Below are positions 11,401 through 23,766 of a stretch of 64,000 bases of DNA, piece after piece. The number at the start of each line of letters is the position of its first letter. Position 1 is the first letter of the stretch. The translations under genes were made by a program, and so were the position numbers. Source of the DNA: Xenoacremonium recifei. Lineage: Eukaryota; Ascomycota; Sordariomycetes; Hypocreales; Nectriaceae. The notes below the pieces were generated by a model. The model was not told the DNA's origin. It did not search any database and worked only from the letters and a program-made list of their open reading frames with translations. The DNA is taken from NCBI GenBank assembly GCA_012184525.1, contig WOFQ01000004.1:930001-994000 (forward strand). Direction: 5' to 3'.

Positions 11401-13626
11401 GAGGGAGGCGCAGAAAGGTGCTGCGATGTGATGTGATCCAATGTGACGAGATATGCGAGCTTCGCTTCAGGGTTGAAGGGAGAGAAATTTTCATCCTCTT
11501 CCCAGGTTCCAGGTGCCATGGAGGAGGTTAGAGGTTACAGTAGGTGCCTTCCTTGCGTTATGCATGCTGCTTTGTAACGTCAGGTGCATGAGGTGAGAGT
11601 GCAAGTCCAGGTCTCCTTCCCGCTGGAACGCCGAGGGTACCTCCTACCTCGGGGACCGGGTTGCGCGAGGTACCGTAATCTCCAGTGCTGGGGCGCCTGC
11701 GGGTAAAGACTCAGGTATCGTGTACGGCGCCGGCAAGGTACTCGTACATGGAGCAGCCAATTGGCTTGAAAGTGTTGCCAAAAACAGGGCATCCGTCGCC
11801 AAACCTGAAATTTCAGGACATACAGGCCGGTCTCGTTGTTCTCTCTCGTCCAGCCCGGCCGGCCTGTCGTCGAGCTGAGAGCTCGCAAGCAGCTAGACGG
11901 ATTAGACGCCGGGAGGTTCACCAATACCGGGCGAGAGCTTACATTGATTGGTCGTAGACTCGCAAATCACGACTCAACGAGCAAGGGATCTGGTTTGGTA
12001 GCAAATAGGACAGTGCCAAGAATACCCGTATCGTCGCCTGCAGAGCGATCTGTACCGAACTGCTTGAGCTCTGTCCTGCTATGCCGTGCGCTTTCGGCCT
12101 CAGACACTGTGCCGAATGTGATATGTCCTCTGAAGCGCAGCAGGAGCGATGCACCGCAACGTAGGTAGTTCCTGCATGCAGTTGTATTTGCTTTTTTCCA
12201 CAAAACCCTTCCTCCTCGTCCTCTGCTGGTTGGGCAATGCACTTTATCTCGTCTCCTCTTCTCTCGTGAACATTCAGCAGCAATCGACGGGGCCTCGCAC
12301 CGCATGAGGTGAGGGCCGCATCCATATCGAGCGTCCGTGTCTGGTCTGGTGGATTCCCCAGGGTTCGCCGGCCGCCCATGGTCAGCTTCACTCTCCTCCT
12401 CCTCCGCCCGCTGCAGCATCTTGGTCCATCACCAACGTACGTCGCACGATCTTCTCACGATGCCTGCTATCGGACCGTGTCGATCTGCGGGAAGACCGCG
12501 CGTGCAAAACCAACAGAGACGGAGGGGAGGGTGGCATTGAATACGTCGTTGAATGCAGACGCCTGAGTAAGGACTTCGCATCCAGCTTGTCTCTACTCCA
12601 TATCGGCAGTAGCATCACCTCCGCGACCACGACCAACACTCGCTCGCAATCGTCCTCCCGCGTTTCGTTTCCACTTTGCTGCCTCCCGTCATTCGCCCGC
12701 TGCCTTTGATTTGCCTCAATCTGATTGCTCCGTTGTTGTCTGGATGCTCATTGCTCAATCGCTCACTCCTCCAACAGTAGCTGCAGACGGGCCCTGGCGA
12801 GCTCGAGCGCCAGAGGTCCACTCGCTAAACACGAGCGCAGGCGATGCTTGCTTGGTTGCTTTATGGCTTGCTCTGCTTTGCCTCTTCGTCGAAGATTGAT
12901 GCGCCAAAAGGCCCACCGGCGGTTGGTACTTCGTCATTGAGCCACCTTTGCGACATGCTCAGATACGCTGCAGTCCGACGCAGGCCGGCACGAGACATTG
13001 CCTCCATGCGTCCACCTGGCCAGCACCCACCCCGATGCCTTCTCGACAGGGCAATTGCTCGACCTCGCAGCGTCTGCCGTTGCAGTGAGAGTCGCGCCGA
13101 CGTCAATGGTGCCCTCGCTTGACGTCCCAGTACCATGGCAGTCAGTCCATCGCTTCCTGTCTGAAGACCAAACCGGCCATGTGCTCTCTCTCCTCGCAGC
13201 CCTAGGCCTCGTGGCCGGGGTCGGCGTTCAAACGGGCTCATCTTGTCTCGACGCCTCTTCAACAAGGCCCTAGGTGCGCCTCGACACACGCCCCCTCCAC
13301 ATCGTCCAGGGCATGGTCCGCATGGTCCTTGCTTGCTATGCCCTCTAGAGCCGCCGCCGCCATCGACGGGTCCCTCCCAACCCTCCAACCCCTCGCTCTC
13401 CACTCCTCTCTCAGGACTTAGTGCCATGAGCGCTGGACCAATGCACCCCTGCCGTCTTGTCCGTTGTCCAGAACCAGATCAATCTTGAGCAGAACATGCG
13501 CGCTTGTGTGTGCCTTGGAGCCTCGCTACACTCCATGCCATTGCATGGCTGTTTGCCTGGTCTCTAAGGGTCCCTCTCGTCTCCATGTTCATGCATGACC
13601 CATTGATGAAGCTCCTGTCCTTAAGG

Positions 13627-13730
13627 TATATATCCCGGGCCCCATTCCCCCGTCCTCAACCCCATCTACAATCATCGCCGCTACCCTCTTCTCCTCGTTC
13701 TTCATCTCTCATACTTGGCCAATTCCTCCC
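13627..13730 (+). promoter_or_regulatory. TATA-like box and pyrimidine-rich initiator region
   Basis: A TATATATC box at 13627-13634 is followed by about 90 nt of C/T-rich plus-strand DNA. This is the usual layout just before a transcription start in filamentous fungi. It lies about 540 bp before the glycosyltransferase ATG, implying a leader of roughly 450-500 nt. Confidence 0.45.
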
Positions 13731-13734
13731 CGCA

Positions 13735-13752
13735 ATGGCCTCTTCTACTTAG
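13735..13752 (+). CDS. minimal upstream ORF in glycosyltransferase leader (5 codons)
   Basis: ATG in a fair context (CGCAATGG) followed by four sense codons and TAG, encoding MASST. It falls within the inferred leader and could dampen translation of the downstream gene. Leader extent is inferred, so this is tentative. Confidence 0.3.
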   Translation: MASST

Positions 13753-14175
13753 TCTCTTTCCATCCCTTCTTGTACATTACCATCTTGGCCGCCTTCCGGC
13801 TCTGTTCTTACGGCTGTCTTTGCGTGTAACTGTGGTCTCCTGCGGTTGTGCTCGAACTTGACCAAGTCAAAGCTACCTTGCTCGTTGACTTGTCCCCTAT
13901 ACACATCGTCTGCTTATCCTCGTATATATTGAGGACTCAGACGATTTGTTCACCTCGGAAACTCTTTACCTTCGCTCAATTGGGTCCTGCTCTGTACCTC
14001 CAAACGAGGCACCCAAGGCACTGGTGGACCAAGCTTCCCAGACCTGACGAGATCTTCAAGCTGAATCCTCGTCGTCTCCCAATTTGGGGATAACAGAACC
14101 CTCGGCAATTTCAGATTGTCGCTGTTGTGTCATATACAGAGTCCCTTACACGTTGTGGTAAACAGTCCTAGCAAC

Positions 14176-15951
14176 ATGTATACCCCCAATGCAGAGAGTG
14201 TGGGCCAGGGTGCCATGGCCAAATTGGCCGGGCTCTTCACATTCTCACTCCCATCCACCGATTTCTGGTACTCAACAACATTCTGGATTTATGTCTTTTG
14301 GGGTCTTTGGTGAGAACAAATTATCATCCCCAAACTTTTCGGGGTCATCTAGCTAATACGTGTTCAGGATTCATCGCTATCTACGACTCCTCGTCCACTG
14401 CGTCAGCCATTGGACATACAAGTCTAAGCCTATCCCCAATAAGCCCACCTTCACCAGCCAAGATGTGACCGTGGTCATCCCCACAATCCACAATGCCTTC
14501 GAGGAACTGCGACCTTCCCTACAGAGCATCCTGGCCTGCCAGCCTGCCGAGTTGATTCTGGTCACTACTCACGATAAGCGTAAGGCGCTGCAGCGTCTTG
14601 CCGATTCGTTGAACTTCGCCAAGGTTCGCGTCATGGACACACCCATCGCCAACAAGCGACTCCAAGTGTGTGAGGCGCTCCCCAAGGTGGCCACGCCTAT
14701 TACCATCATGGCAGACGACGACGTGACCTGGCCTTCAACTCTGATGCCTTGGATCCTGGCTCCCTTTGAGGACCCCAAGATTGGTGGCGTCGGAACTTGC
14801 CAGCGAGTCCGACGTGAGACCTCTGGTTCGTGGTCAACCCGCGCCTGGAACTGGCTCGGCGCCGCCTACATTGAGCGCCGCAATTTCGAAATCTCGGCCA
14901 CGCACAACATCGACGGCGGCACCTCATGCATGTCTGGGCGTACCGGAGCTTACCGGTCGGAGATTCTTTCTAGCCATGACTTCCTCCAGGGCTTCAAGAA
15001 CGAGAAATGGCGAAAGTGGATTCTCAACGCCGACGACGACAACTTTGTCACCCGATGGTTGGTCAGCCACCAGTGGAAGACATGGATCCAGTACGAGCGC
15101 GAGTGTGAGATTGAAACGACGCTTGAAAATAGCTACAAGTTTCTGTACCAGTGCTCCCGCTGGGCCCGGAGCAACTGGCGAAGCAACTGGACCAGCCTCG
15201 TCACTGAGCGATACGTGTGGAAGTGAGTGAACCCCATGTCTATATTCCTGATAAAAGCGTCTAACCATCTTCTCAGGCAACAACTGTGGTGCACGTATGC
15301 CCTGCACATTGCAACCTTTACGTCGTTGGCCTTTCTCTTTGACCCGCTTCTGCTGGCATCGTGCTGGTGGGCCACGGCGGACTGGGAGCTTCAGAACCGC
15401 AAATATGCGTTCTGGGTCCAATTCGTCTACATGTTTGCCTTCACCAAGGTGGTAAAGCTTATGGGCCTGTTCCTGCGAAACCCGAGCGATTTTATCTTCC
15501 TCCCCGTGTCGGTTGTGTTCGGGTACTTTCACGGACTCGTCAAGCTTTACGCCCTGGTCACTCTTAATATGGTAAGGTCTCTTTGGTACAGCAGTGCTCA
15601 ATGATTGGTAACTAACATTTTTCTCAGACGTCTTGGGGCAGCCGAGCAGACGGTGATGCCAACGACGAGCAACGTCTGGCACCAGCTCCACAGCCTTCAG
15701 TTGTGCTGAAGACGCCCCCTGGAAAGGGTTCACTAATTCGCTACAATGCCCGCCAGAAGGCTCGGGCTGGGCAACAAAGATTCCTTCGAGCACACGAAGG
15801 CGCCTGGGAGAAGAGCGGATACGCCGCATACGATTCCAGTACATCATATGTACCTATAAGAATCCCCGCGCCATCTCTAATATTGACGATGCCCGATGAT
15901 AAACTCCGGCCAGAGGTGGATATGGCTAGGAAGGAGTGTCGAGCAATGTAA
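14176..15951 (+). CDS. GT2: type 2 glycosyltransferase, hyphal polysaccharide synthase (Cps1/GT2-like)
   Basis: Membrane-bound processive GT2 enzyme that polymerises a sugar from a nucleotide sugar and probably exports it. It is 535 aa, in exons 14176-14309, 14368-15222, 15277-15571, 15628-15951. There is one N-terminal membrane segment (about residues 28-45), then a cytosolic GT-A domain with VVIPT at its start, the nucleotide-sugar motif ADDD at 160-163, TGAYR near 237, and the processivity signature QxxRW at 306-310. Three or so hydrophobic segments follow in exon 3, then a basic soluble tail. This matches the fungal polysaccharide synthase family that includes the Zymoseptoria and Fusarium GT2 needed for hyphal growth on solid surfaces. 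Length and motif order are normal and the catalytic residues are intact. The polymer made is not known from sequence. Confidence 0.9.
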
Positions 15952-18254
15952 ACAGCCAACGAAACGATTTGATGAGCTATGAATATTTTCTTTTTCCTTC
16001 TTCTTGGGTAACACGGGAATGAAATGGATACTTTTCCCTTTTTGCAACGATTGACAGGAATTGCACAACCAAAAAAAAAAGTCACGGAAAAAAAGGACGG
16101 CGGACTGGACAGGACTGGACCGGACTTTGGAACGGCTCTGCTCCTTGGGAGAGGGCAGAGATGGTGTTGGGGACAAAACATTGGGAAAAAGTGCTTTTCT
16201 TTGCTTTTTTTTTTCTCCCTCTCGCATTAGTGCTGAAGAGGAAGATGGTCATCCTGGAACTCGTGGCTTACGAGCACCTTGGACTTTGACGGGCTGTTGT
16301 GGTGGAATGAGAAACTTTCAAGGCGGCCGATAGTCTCACTCGCGGGGCTCAAGGGCCTTGCAGGGGTATGATTTGCGGGGGAGGAGCACGCCAGGGCTGT
16401 GATAAGCGCAGGTGAGGCTTCAAGGATCTTGCGTGACTTACTCTATGTCATATGGTGGGAATCAGAGGTTCAGATGATGCGTCCGGGTCTTCCGTCTGAG
16501 GCGGGAGAGCCGGGGGACATGGTAAAGGGACTACTTTCGGGATCTTCAGAATACTTGCGAAGCTAGGATGATAGCGGGAGTCTACATAATCAGTACTCCG
16601 TGATTGGAGTACATAATGTGAATGATTTGGAAGAAGACAAAAGTCAATCCGCCAATGAGACATGTGAAGGCCCAGGTGGACCCTTGAGTCAAGCTTTTGA
16701 GGCTGCCACACTGCAACAGGTGCATACGGTGAAAAAAAAAAATGGTGGCTTTACCGGTCAGCAGCGTGTGTCGAGGCCGGCATATGTGATGGGCGAGCGA
16801 GGCACGCGATACTGCATGAGGGTACACGACACACGACTCCCACATGAAGGGTGACAGCGCAGTACCCAATCGCCGTGTGCAGAGGCAGATCTCGATGCTG
16901 CAGGCAGTGGAGAAGGGTGCTCAAGATGTCAGAATAAGAAGCTGGGAGGGGGGCTGGAATCTGGGGTCGACGTAGAGAGGGGGAGGTCCTCGCTAAGGGA
17001 TTGGCCGCGAGCAGACACGAGTGGCTGAAAAGAGGCGTATGATGCATTGCAGGGACAGGACAGAGGCACAGCTTGTACAGTCACAGAAAAAGTAAAGACG
17101 AAACGTCGTCGAATGAAGTCTAGATGGCTTGTGTTGGTCGCAGAGGTGCAACGGGATTCGCTGGAGGGAGGAGGAGTGGCCCTCCCCCAGACGGGGTTTT
17201 ACGTACCATGTCAAGATGTCACTGGCTCTAGTACGAGTTCTAGCATGTACCTGGTCGGTAGACTGAGTCTGGATTCGCAGTGAGAGACATTTTGGCGCAG
17301 GTGGCTGATAGCGAGGTGGTATCGTGGGAGAGCGCTGACATAGTGATTGTCGAGAGGTACATGTGTACTTGACTGCTGCTGATGAAAGATTTCAGATGTC
17401 ATAAAGGACAGAGGCAGATGGAGGACTGTACGTTGGATGTACAGATGTGTCAGCGGAGATCTCAAATACGAGATCAAGTGGCAGCTCTCCCGAAGTTGGG
17501 TGGCCGCTATGACCACTGGAAGACGGCTAGCTAGCCCGCTGACGGGTATAACTTGGGCATACCTCCGTGACTATGCTTGATTTCAGACTTGAGACTCCGC
17601 GGCTGACTTCATATCTCGGCCTCTCGCACGTCAACAGCCAGGGTCCAGGATCCATGGCCAGCGGCCGCGCGAGCAGGGGATGTCTTTTGCTCCTGAACTG
17701 AAGTGACCTGACCAGGGGGGAGAGGAGAAGAGCTCACGATAGCTGGTCCTCTTCCCCCTCACGTTGATGAGACTTTGACGGACTAGGGGTCCCAGTTTGG
17801 AGGCTACAGGATGAGCTGCAGCAACGGCGCGGCTCCACAGACCGGTGCGTGCGGTGCGATAGCTAGGAAGAAAAAAAACCCCGCATCCAAGAGGGCCTGG
17901 CAAGTATCGTGATGGTGGTTGGTGTTGAGTCTCGCCAACATCGAGATGGGGGATGAATGGGCCGGGACGAGGGCAGTGACAGTGACAGTGACAGCAGCAG
18001 GACCCTGCGGCATGAGAAAGAGCAAGAGATTGGTTGGGTCGCCTACAGAAGACTCAGAACCTGCGCCGCGAGACTGCAGACAGAGTCAGAGGTCTCGAAC
18101 TCACACGCCCCCCTCCGCAAAGATCGCCCAACCGCAGACGGCCTAATGAAAAGCACCGGCGCGGCAGCGATGCTACAGCACGTCGCAACCGCCCAGGACA
18201 CTGCCACGGACCGGACCCTGTCTGCTAATCCCTAATCCACCGTCACTGGCTGCA

Positions 18255-18279
18255 TGGATGGGATGGGATGGGATGGATG
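18255..18279. repeat. microsatellite, (GGGAT)n-like
   Basis: Short tandem run of GGGAT/GGAT units in non-coding DNA. Confidence 0.85.
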
Positions 18280-20128
18280 TCTCAGACGCAGGTCCTGACT
18301 TGACAATCCATCCATGGCTCGTTCAGCTTGAGACTAGTTTCGAGCCGGGGGTTCGGTGATGTTGGTGATATGATGGATGGATGGGGGATGAGACATGGAG
18401 TTACAACCGGTTTTGACGAGCCAGCACGCAAGCATGCAAGAACCAACAGACTCGTAGTTCGTTCGTATCTCAATCTGCGATGGAGTCTGCTGGAGCAAGA
18501 AAACATCATCGTCGTTCTTCTCCACCATCGGCCCGGCAGTTGGTTGCATCGGCCAGCCTGTGGCTCGCCCAGAACAGCATCTCGTCCTCAACTCACTCAT
18601 CTGTCCGCCTTGATTTCTCACTGGTGCTGACACTAAATGCTGAGGGCATCTCGCAATGTCGCCCCACGAGGAGCACGAGGCCGGCTAGCCACATGAACGA
18701 ACGGTCACTGGGTCTGAAGAGTCTCAGCAAGGCACTGACTAGATATCTGTATAGATTCTTCAGCGCTGGAGGGTGTTGTCGATGTCTCACCTGCTGCAGG
18801 GGAGGCGGCTCGGTGAGTGGTAGGGGGTGGACGAGAAGAAAACGACAGCGATATCGGATTCCCGACGAGTGTCTCAGAGCCTCAGCCAGAACCGGTGATA
18901 GGCGCTGCTGTTTTGCTCGCTCAACAACAGTGCCGCATCTCCTATCGCATCCCATCGCAAATCCAGAGAGATGCAGCAAACAACTTTCGTCGCGGCCGCC
19001 CGCCTGCACTGCGCTTGTGCCTGTTTGGGCCGCTGAGGCTCCTCCGCCAGGCCCGTTTGAGGAGGATCAGCGGGAGGGCGCATCCAATGCGGGTTTCTCA
19101 GCGAGAAGCTACAGCCAGCTTTAGCCTGAGATGCAGTATAGTCCAGTCAATAGACCCTGTAAGTACAGGTAGGTAGTCTGTGGAATGCGTGCTCTAACAG
19201 TGAGGAACACCAACGATTCAGCCGTCTCAGCACGATCCATGCACCTCTCTCGCAAGTCTTGCATCGAGACGATAACAACTGGCACAAGCAGGCTTTGGCT
19301 CTATGCTTCATGCACGAAATCTCGAGTTCGCCCGCTGGCCTGGCTGCTCCATCGGTCTAGCTGCATCTCACCATCACGAGCTGTGGCGGCAAAACCGTAC
19401 CATGGTTGCGTGCGCGCATGCGTGCGTCTGTCTCCAACTGAAGCCACCACAACAAACGTACCGGGAACTGTGCCTCTCGCAGTCGTGCCGGTGTCGCGTG
19501 CTGTACTCGCTACTTGGGCCTCTCCTGCTGCGATGCGGCACGGCCTGGGCCATCGGCGCTGAGTCCGGGCCCGCCGGCTGGACAGGAGGCGAAAGGGTCA
19601 GCCGCAGTAACCGCCGGGCCGAGAGCGACGATGCTAACCCAAGGCCCGGATGAGCATAGAAGTCTTTGCCGGCCAGAGTCGAGGGGAGGGGGAGAAAGGA
19701 GGGGGAGCCTCGGCCGGATCGACAGCGAAGGAAGAGGGGATCACGTCTTGAGGAGAGGGGAAGAGGCAGAGGCCAAGACCTGGAACTGGGCCTGACCTGG
19801 ACCCCTCTCAACTGAAAGACAGCTAGCTAGCTATCTCCAGCTCCTCAACAGGAACCTGGACGGCTATCCATCATCGCCTGGAGGTGGGCCGCTTACACTA
19901 ACGTTATACCCCTCTCAACCAGCTTCATTGTCGCCAAGCCTTTCCTCTCCATAGATACTCCGGAGTTGGCCTTCTCTATCGCTCGCTGTCCGAGCGTGCA
20001 TAAGAGCCTACATAATGCAGGCCATGCGTGCAGCAACGCCGGTCCTGTTTTTCATCCCCACCACCGCCTCCGGTGATGTTCCGCCCGAGGCCTTTTCTGG
20101 AGGAGGGGCGTGGGCGAGACAACAAGAC

Positions 20129-20153
20129 GAGAGAGAGAGAGAGAGAGAGAGAG
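20129..20153. repeat. microsatellite, (GA)12
   Basis: Uninterrupted GA dinucleotide run in the spacer. Confidence 0.95.
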
Positions 20154-21748
20154 CTTCTTGCTAGTCCAGAGCTGAACTGGAACTGGGTCTAGGTTAGCTA
20201 CGGCAGTCGAACTGGCTCTTAGTGCTGAAGGATCAAGAATACACACACCATGCATATGGGTGGGAGACATTTCACCTCTAGGTGGGGGGCGTGATGCTAC
20301 CTTCGTCATAGCCATCCTGTCTCAGCTGTCTCAACCCAAAACTGGAAGTGCTGGGCGACGAATCTAGATCGCTGGCAAGGCAGAACAAGCTGAGGGTGGT
20401 TTACGTCAACGTTCTGGATCGAGATGAAGCTACAACTCCCGACTCGCGACAAAGGAGCACTTGACTCACTCAGCTCGACACTAGCACAGCGACTATCCAG
20501 AGATATTCTTAGTAGACTCGCGTCCGGTTCGTGGTCCCTGGAGGGTGCGGGACTGAGACATGTGTGGAGGGGGCAGATCATATGGTGTCTCACTTGACGC
20601 TGTCCACATGATGTTGAACTGCTGAGCCTCCTCTATCCGAAAATCCTGTGAGAGAGAAAGTCCGTGGTTGGTCTTCCAAGACCTACCACAGTAGCAAAGC
20701 CTTGCATGCAGGCTCTACTGAGTCTCGAAGGACTGAGCTTCGTCACACCGCGTCTGAAAGGGGTATTTGGTTGTTACCTTGATTATAAGGTTCGCGATGA
20801 TGAGGGTGCCCCAGATGTGGGTGAAGCTCTGCTCGATAGGAGTGAATAGATTGCAGCATCTTTAGTGACTACCGGTTGAAGAACTCAGTCGATGTTTATC
20901 GTTGCTCTTGAACAACTCCCTACGACTGACTAACACACATCTAACCTCCAATGAGAACTTCATGGGTGTTGTAGCCTGTCTCGCTAGAGCAAACCCCGAA
21001 TCCTCATCCCTTTCCCTTTCCCTATCCCTATCCAACGTTGGATCCTGGGTTCATACTTGAAGATACGATTCAGGTGTGGTAGACACTTGAGTTCTGATGT
21101 GAAATTACATGAAAGCTTAGGTGCTCTGGAATCGCGAACAGCGTCCCTAGCCAGATACTTGTCAAGGAAGTGTTCATGGCCCCTATGTAAATTATTGCCT
21201 GCGTGTGCTATTAGAGCCAAAGGTTTGACGCACGCCTGCGTCGAGATTGAAGCATTGCATGGCCATTGAGTTCTTTGGTGCTCCCTGCGCGTTTCCCGCA
21301 ACATTTCCTGGTATTTCCCATCTCCGATGAAGGAACCAAGATCATACAAAAGCACGCACAACAGGACTTGGAGCAAGCTCAGCGCTTGATCTATATGTCT
21401 ATCATTACTGAGAAGGAAGGCCCTTACGAAGACTTAGGTTGCGCCGTTTCGCTTCGGTAGTGACTTTGATCCCAAAGAGCTTCATTGAAATATGTAACCT
21501 AGAGGTCCAGCTGTCTGCCCCTAGAATAGAATGCAAATCATTTTCAGCAACCATGTTTTTCAATGCGATTCCAATGCCCTGTGCCGTGCGTCCGTGAACC
21601 ATACCTTACCCCTTCAATCTCGTTTTCATAAACGTGTCGACATGGCACTATCCCAATAATCACTTCTTGAAAGCCTCAACACGTGGAAAGTCTCATAGTA
21701 AAACAGTCCCAAACCCTCACACAGAACGCCATTCGTCCGCTATTCCCC

Positions 21749-23011
21749 CTAAACCTTCCCACCCAGGTACAGAATGTTCCGTTTGATCGGTTCCGTCAAT
21801 TCGACCCGGCCTGTGTAGATGTACGCAACTGTATCCTTCCATGCCCGTGGATGCGGGAGTGGGAGCTCGATGGTATCACCCGGGCCAACGATCTCGGATA
21901 GAATGATAGATGCAAGGACGGGTAGATAGGCGCGGGCATATTCGAGGTCTGCAAAATGTCAGCGATGGCAGCTCATAGAAGAAATCGCGAGTCGGCCTTC
22001 GTGATTGCCGATGAGTTGGCATGAATATCTATAGGGTAACTCACGCATTGGCACAGATGGGATCATCTCGTGTCGAGATCCCCTTCTCTCCAAAGCAGGC
22101 GATGGGGTTGGTTCAAGATTGTGAGTTCCCACGCTCGAATGACGCCGTGTTGATAACATAGCCGGTGACACAGGGCGAGATCTTGTAATAGGCGTCTGGA
22201 GGTTGGCAAGCGATGCCCGACGACTGGCCTGCACGAGGGGCGACTGACTCGGGTCTGGAATCGTAGCACGCAAATCCTCCACGTCAAAGGTCCTCATTGC
22301 AACTGCAGGCTTCCGTCCGCGAGAGTGAATGACAAAACGAATCGTCAGCCGTCCGTCCTGCGAGAATGGTGTCAAGAGTCCGCCCTCATCGGAAGTGTGG
22401 ATAGTTGATAGTCGGCGATGCTCTACGGGAATCACCAGCAGGTCAGGCTCGCGGGGACCGTACACTCCCATCAGCCGGCGCCGAACATGTTCGCGCTGCC
22501 GTTGGTGCTGCAGGCTTCTAGCAAGCAATTCTCCCGACGGCGCCGACATTCTGCGCTCAGAGGTGGTGGATGGCAATCCGTGCACCCTATCTCGGTCAAA
22601 GAGGAGCATGTTTCTCGTCTCCTCAACGATGGTCGGTCGTCGAAACTGTGGCGGAGCGAGCAACGGTGCGGATAGAGGAGGTCTCTGGAGTAAATGGTGG
22701 TTGGCTAGGGGGGCTGGAAGCGCCAACTCTGAGATGGGCTTCAAGAGGACCTTGCCTCGCGTTGGTTCGATGTTGGGCGAGTTTCGACTTCGTGGCTCAA
22801 GCCGTGTGATGGTTGCCATATCGTGCTGTCTCATCTCCTCATCTCTGGTCTCAGGGTGCATAGGTAGGGGACGGCTGAGGGGAGAGAGTGGTGAGGCCGA
22901 CCATGCTGGGCTCTTGAATGCCATCCGCGTTCGCAACGAACGAGTATTGAGATCCGAATCCGTGATCCGTATCGGCTCAGGCCGCGGCCGGCCCTCCGAC
23001 GCTGTCGACAT
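21749..23011 (-). CDS. fungal BTB-like protein with long disordered N-terminus
   Basis: 388 aa from two exons, 23011-22045 and 21948-21749, joined through a GTGAGT donor and TTGCAG acceptor in frame. The first about 320 residues are Arg/Ser/Pro-rich and probably disordered, with one more ordered stretch around RLTIRFVIHSRGRKP. The last about 65 residues look like the second half of a BTB/POZ-type fold: hydrophobic helix, then an IELPLPHP strand, AYIYTG, and a terminal helix ending in YLGGKV. In animal and fungal BTB proteins this region mediates protein-protein contact, so an adaptor role is possible but unproven. An in-frame ATG at 23050 would add 13 hydrophobic residues; I prefer 23011. It is divergent from GWT1. 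The family assignment rests only on that C-terminal pattern. Confidence 0.68.
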
Positions 23012-23766
23012 GATTGCCTGCGTCAGACTACTGAATGCAGCGAGAATCAAGATTGGAAGAAAAGAGAAGGCTGTAGATACGGCCTAGCAGGATGGATGTA
23101 GATAGCGATGGAAATAGCCTGGAGGTGCAGCCCCTTTCTCCCGGCCCCGTCGCCGCCATTAATCACGCTGGAATGAGATGGCGCTGACCATCAAAGGCGG
23201 GCAAATCAAACACCGCCCCAGGGGGGTCAACCGGCCCATGGCACTGCCGACTTAGAAGCATGCCTCCGGAGTAGGGAACAAAGGACGGGCAAACCTTAGG
23301 CGCGCATCCCGACGAGCGCGCTGCAAGTTTGCCACACGGACACAAAGAAAGCACGGCTGCCTTGGAAACAGCCCACTTGGTCTGCCCCTATCCGCTGCTC
23401 CGGGAGGCCTTTGGGCGCGATGTTTTGGTGCCCAAATGACGGTTGCTTGTCGTAGGGACTTCGTCAGATGTCGGAAGACGGGAGGCAGTGAGGCGTTCAG
23501 AGGCTGGGGGAGCCGTGTAAGTGGGAGACTCCGCCTCACACGTGACTGCACCAGCCGTGCCAGGGTCCTGCCCCGCCATTGGCTGGAGCTGCCTGGCTCC
23601 GTCATTTCTTGAGGACAGCTTCACCGACGAGGCTGAAGAAACCCCCATTCCTCACCCTTGAACCCTTCTGCTTGTCGTTTCCGTCGCTGTCTGGAGCTGG
23701 GAGGCGCTTGGTTCTGTCTTCTTGCCATGTACTGAAAACGCAATCTGTTGCTCGACCCCCTCAAAG
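23012..23766. promoter_or_regulatory. shared divergent promoter, BTB-like gene / GWT1
   Basis: 755 bp between two outward-pointing start codons. No supportable gene lies inside. It should contain both promoters; no specific motif is called. Confidence 0.5.

Larger units (their letters stand above)
6663..14175. other. gene-poor spacer of about 7.5 kb
   Basis: Apart from the doubtful frame at 7875-8474, I find no chain of exons with recognisable protein sequence. Short hydrophobic frames on the minus strand (for example near 8932-9117 and 9581-9787) cannot be joined. From about 11.9 kb the DNA becomes pyrimidine-rich on the plus strand, with many short open frames, and ends in what looks like the promoter and leader of the glycosyltransferase gene. 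Confidence 0.5.
15952..21748. other. gene-poor spacer of about 5.8 kb
   Basis: Contains homopolymer A runs just after the glycosyltransferase (about 16070-16110), short tandem repeats and many overlapping open frames in all six frames, the longest 214 codons at 18480-19124. None has protein-like composition or splices into a recognisable domain. I see no gene here. Confidence 0.5.

Noticed and set aside
18480..19124. 214-codon plus-strand open frame
   Set aside because: GC-rich DNA gives long frames by chance; composition (Arg, Ser, Cys) is unlike a folded protein and there is no flanking exon.
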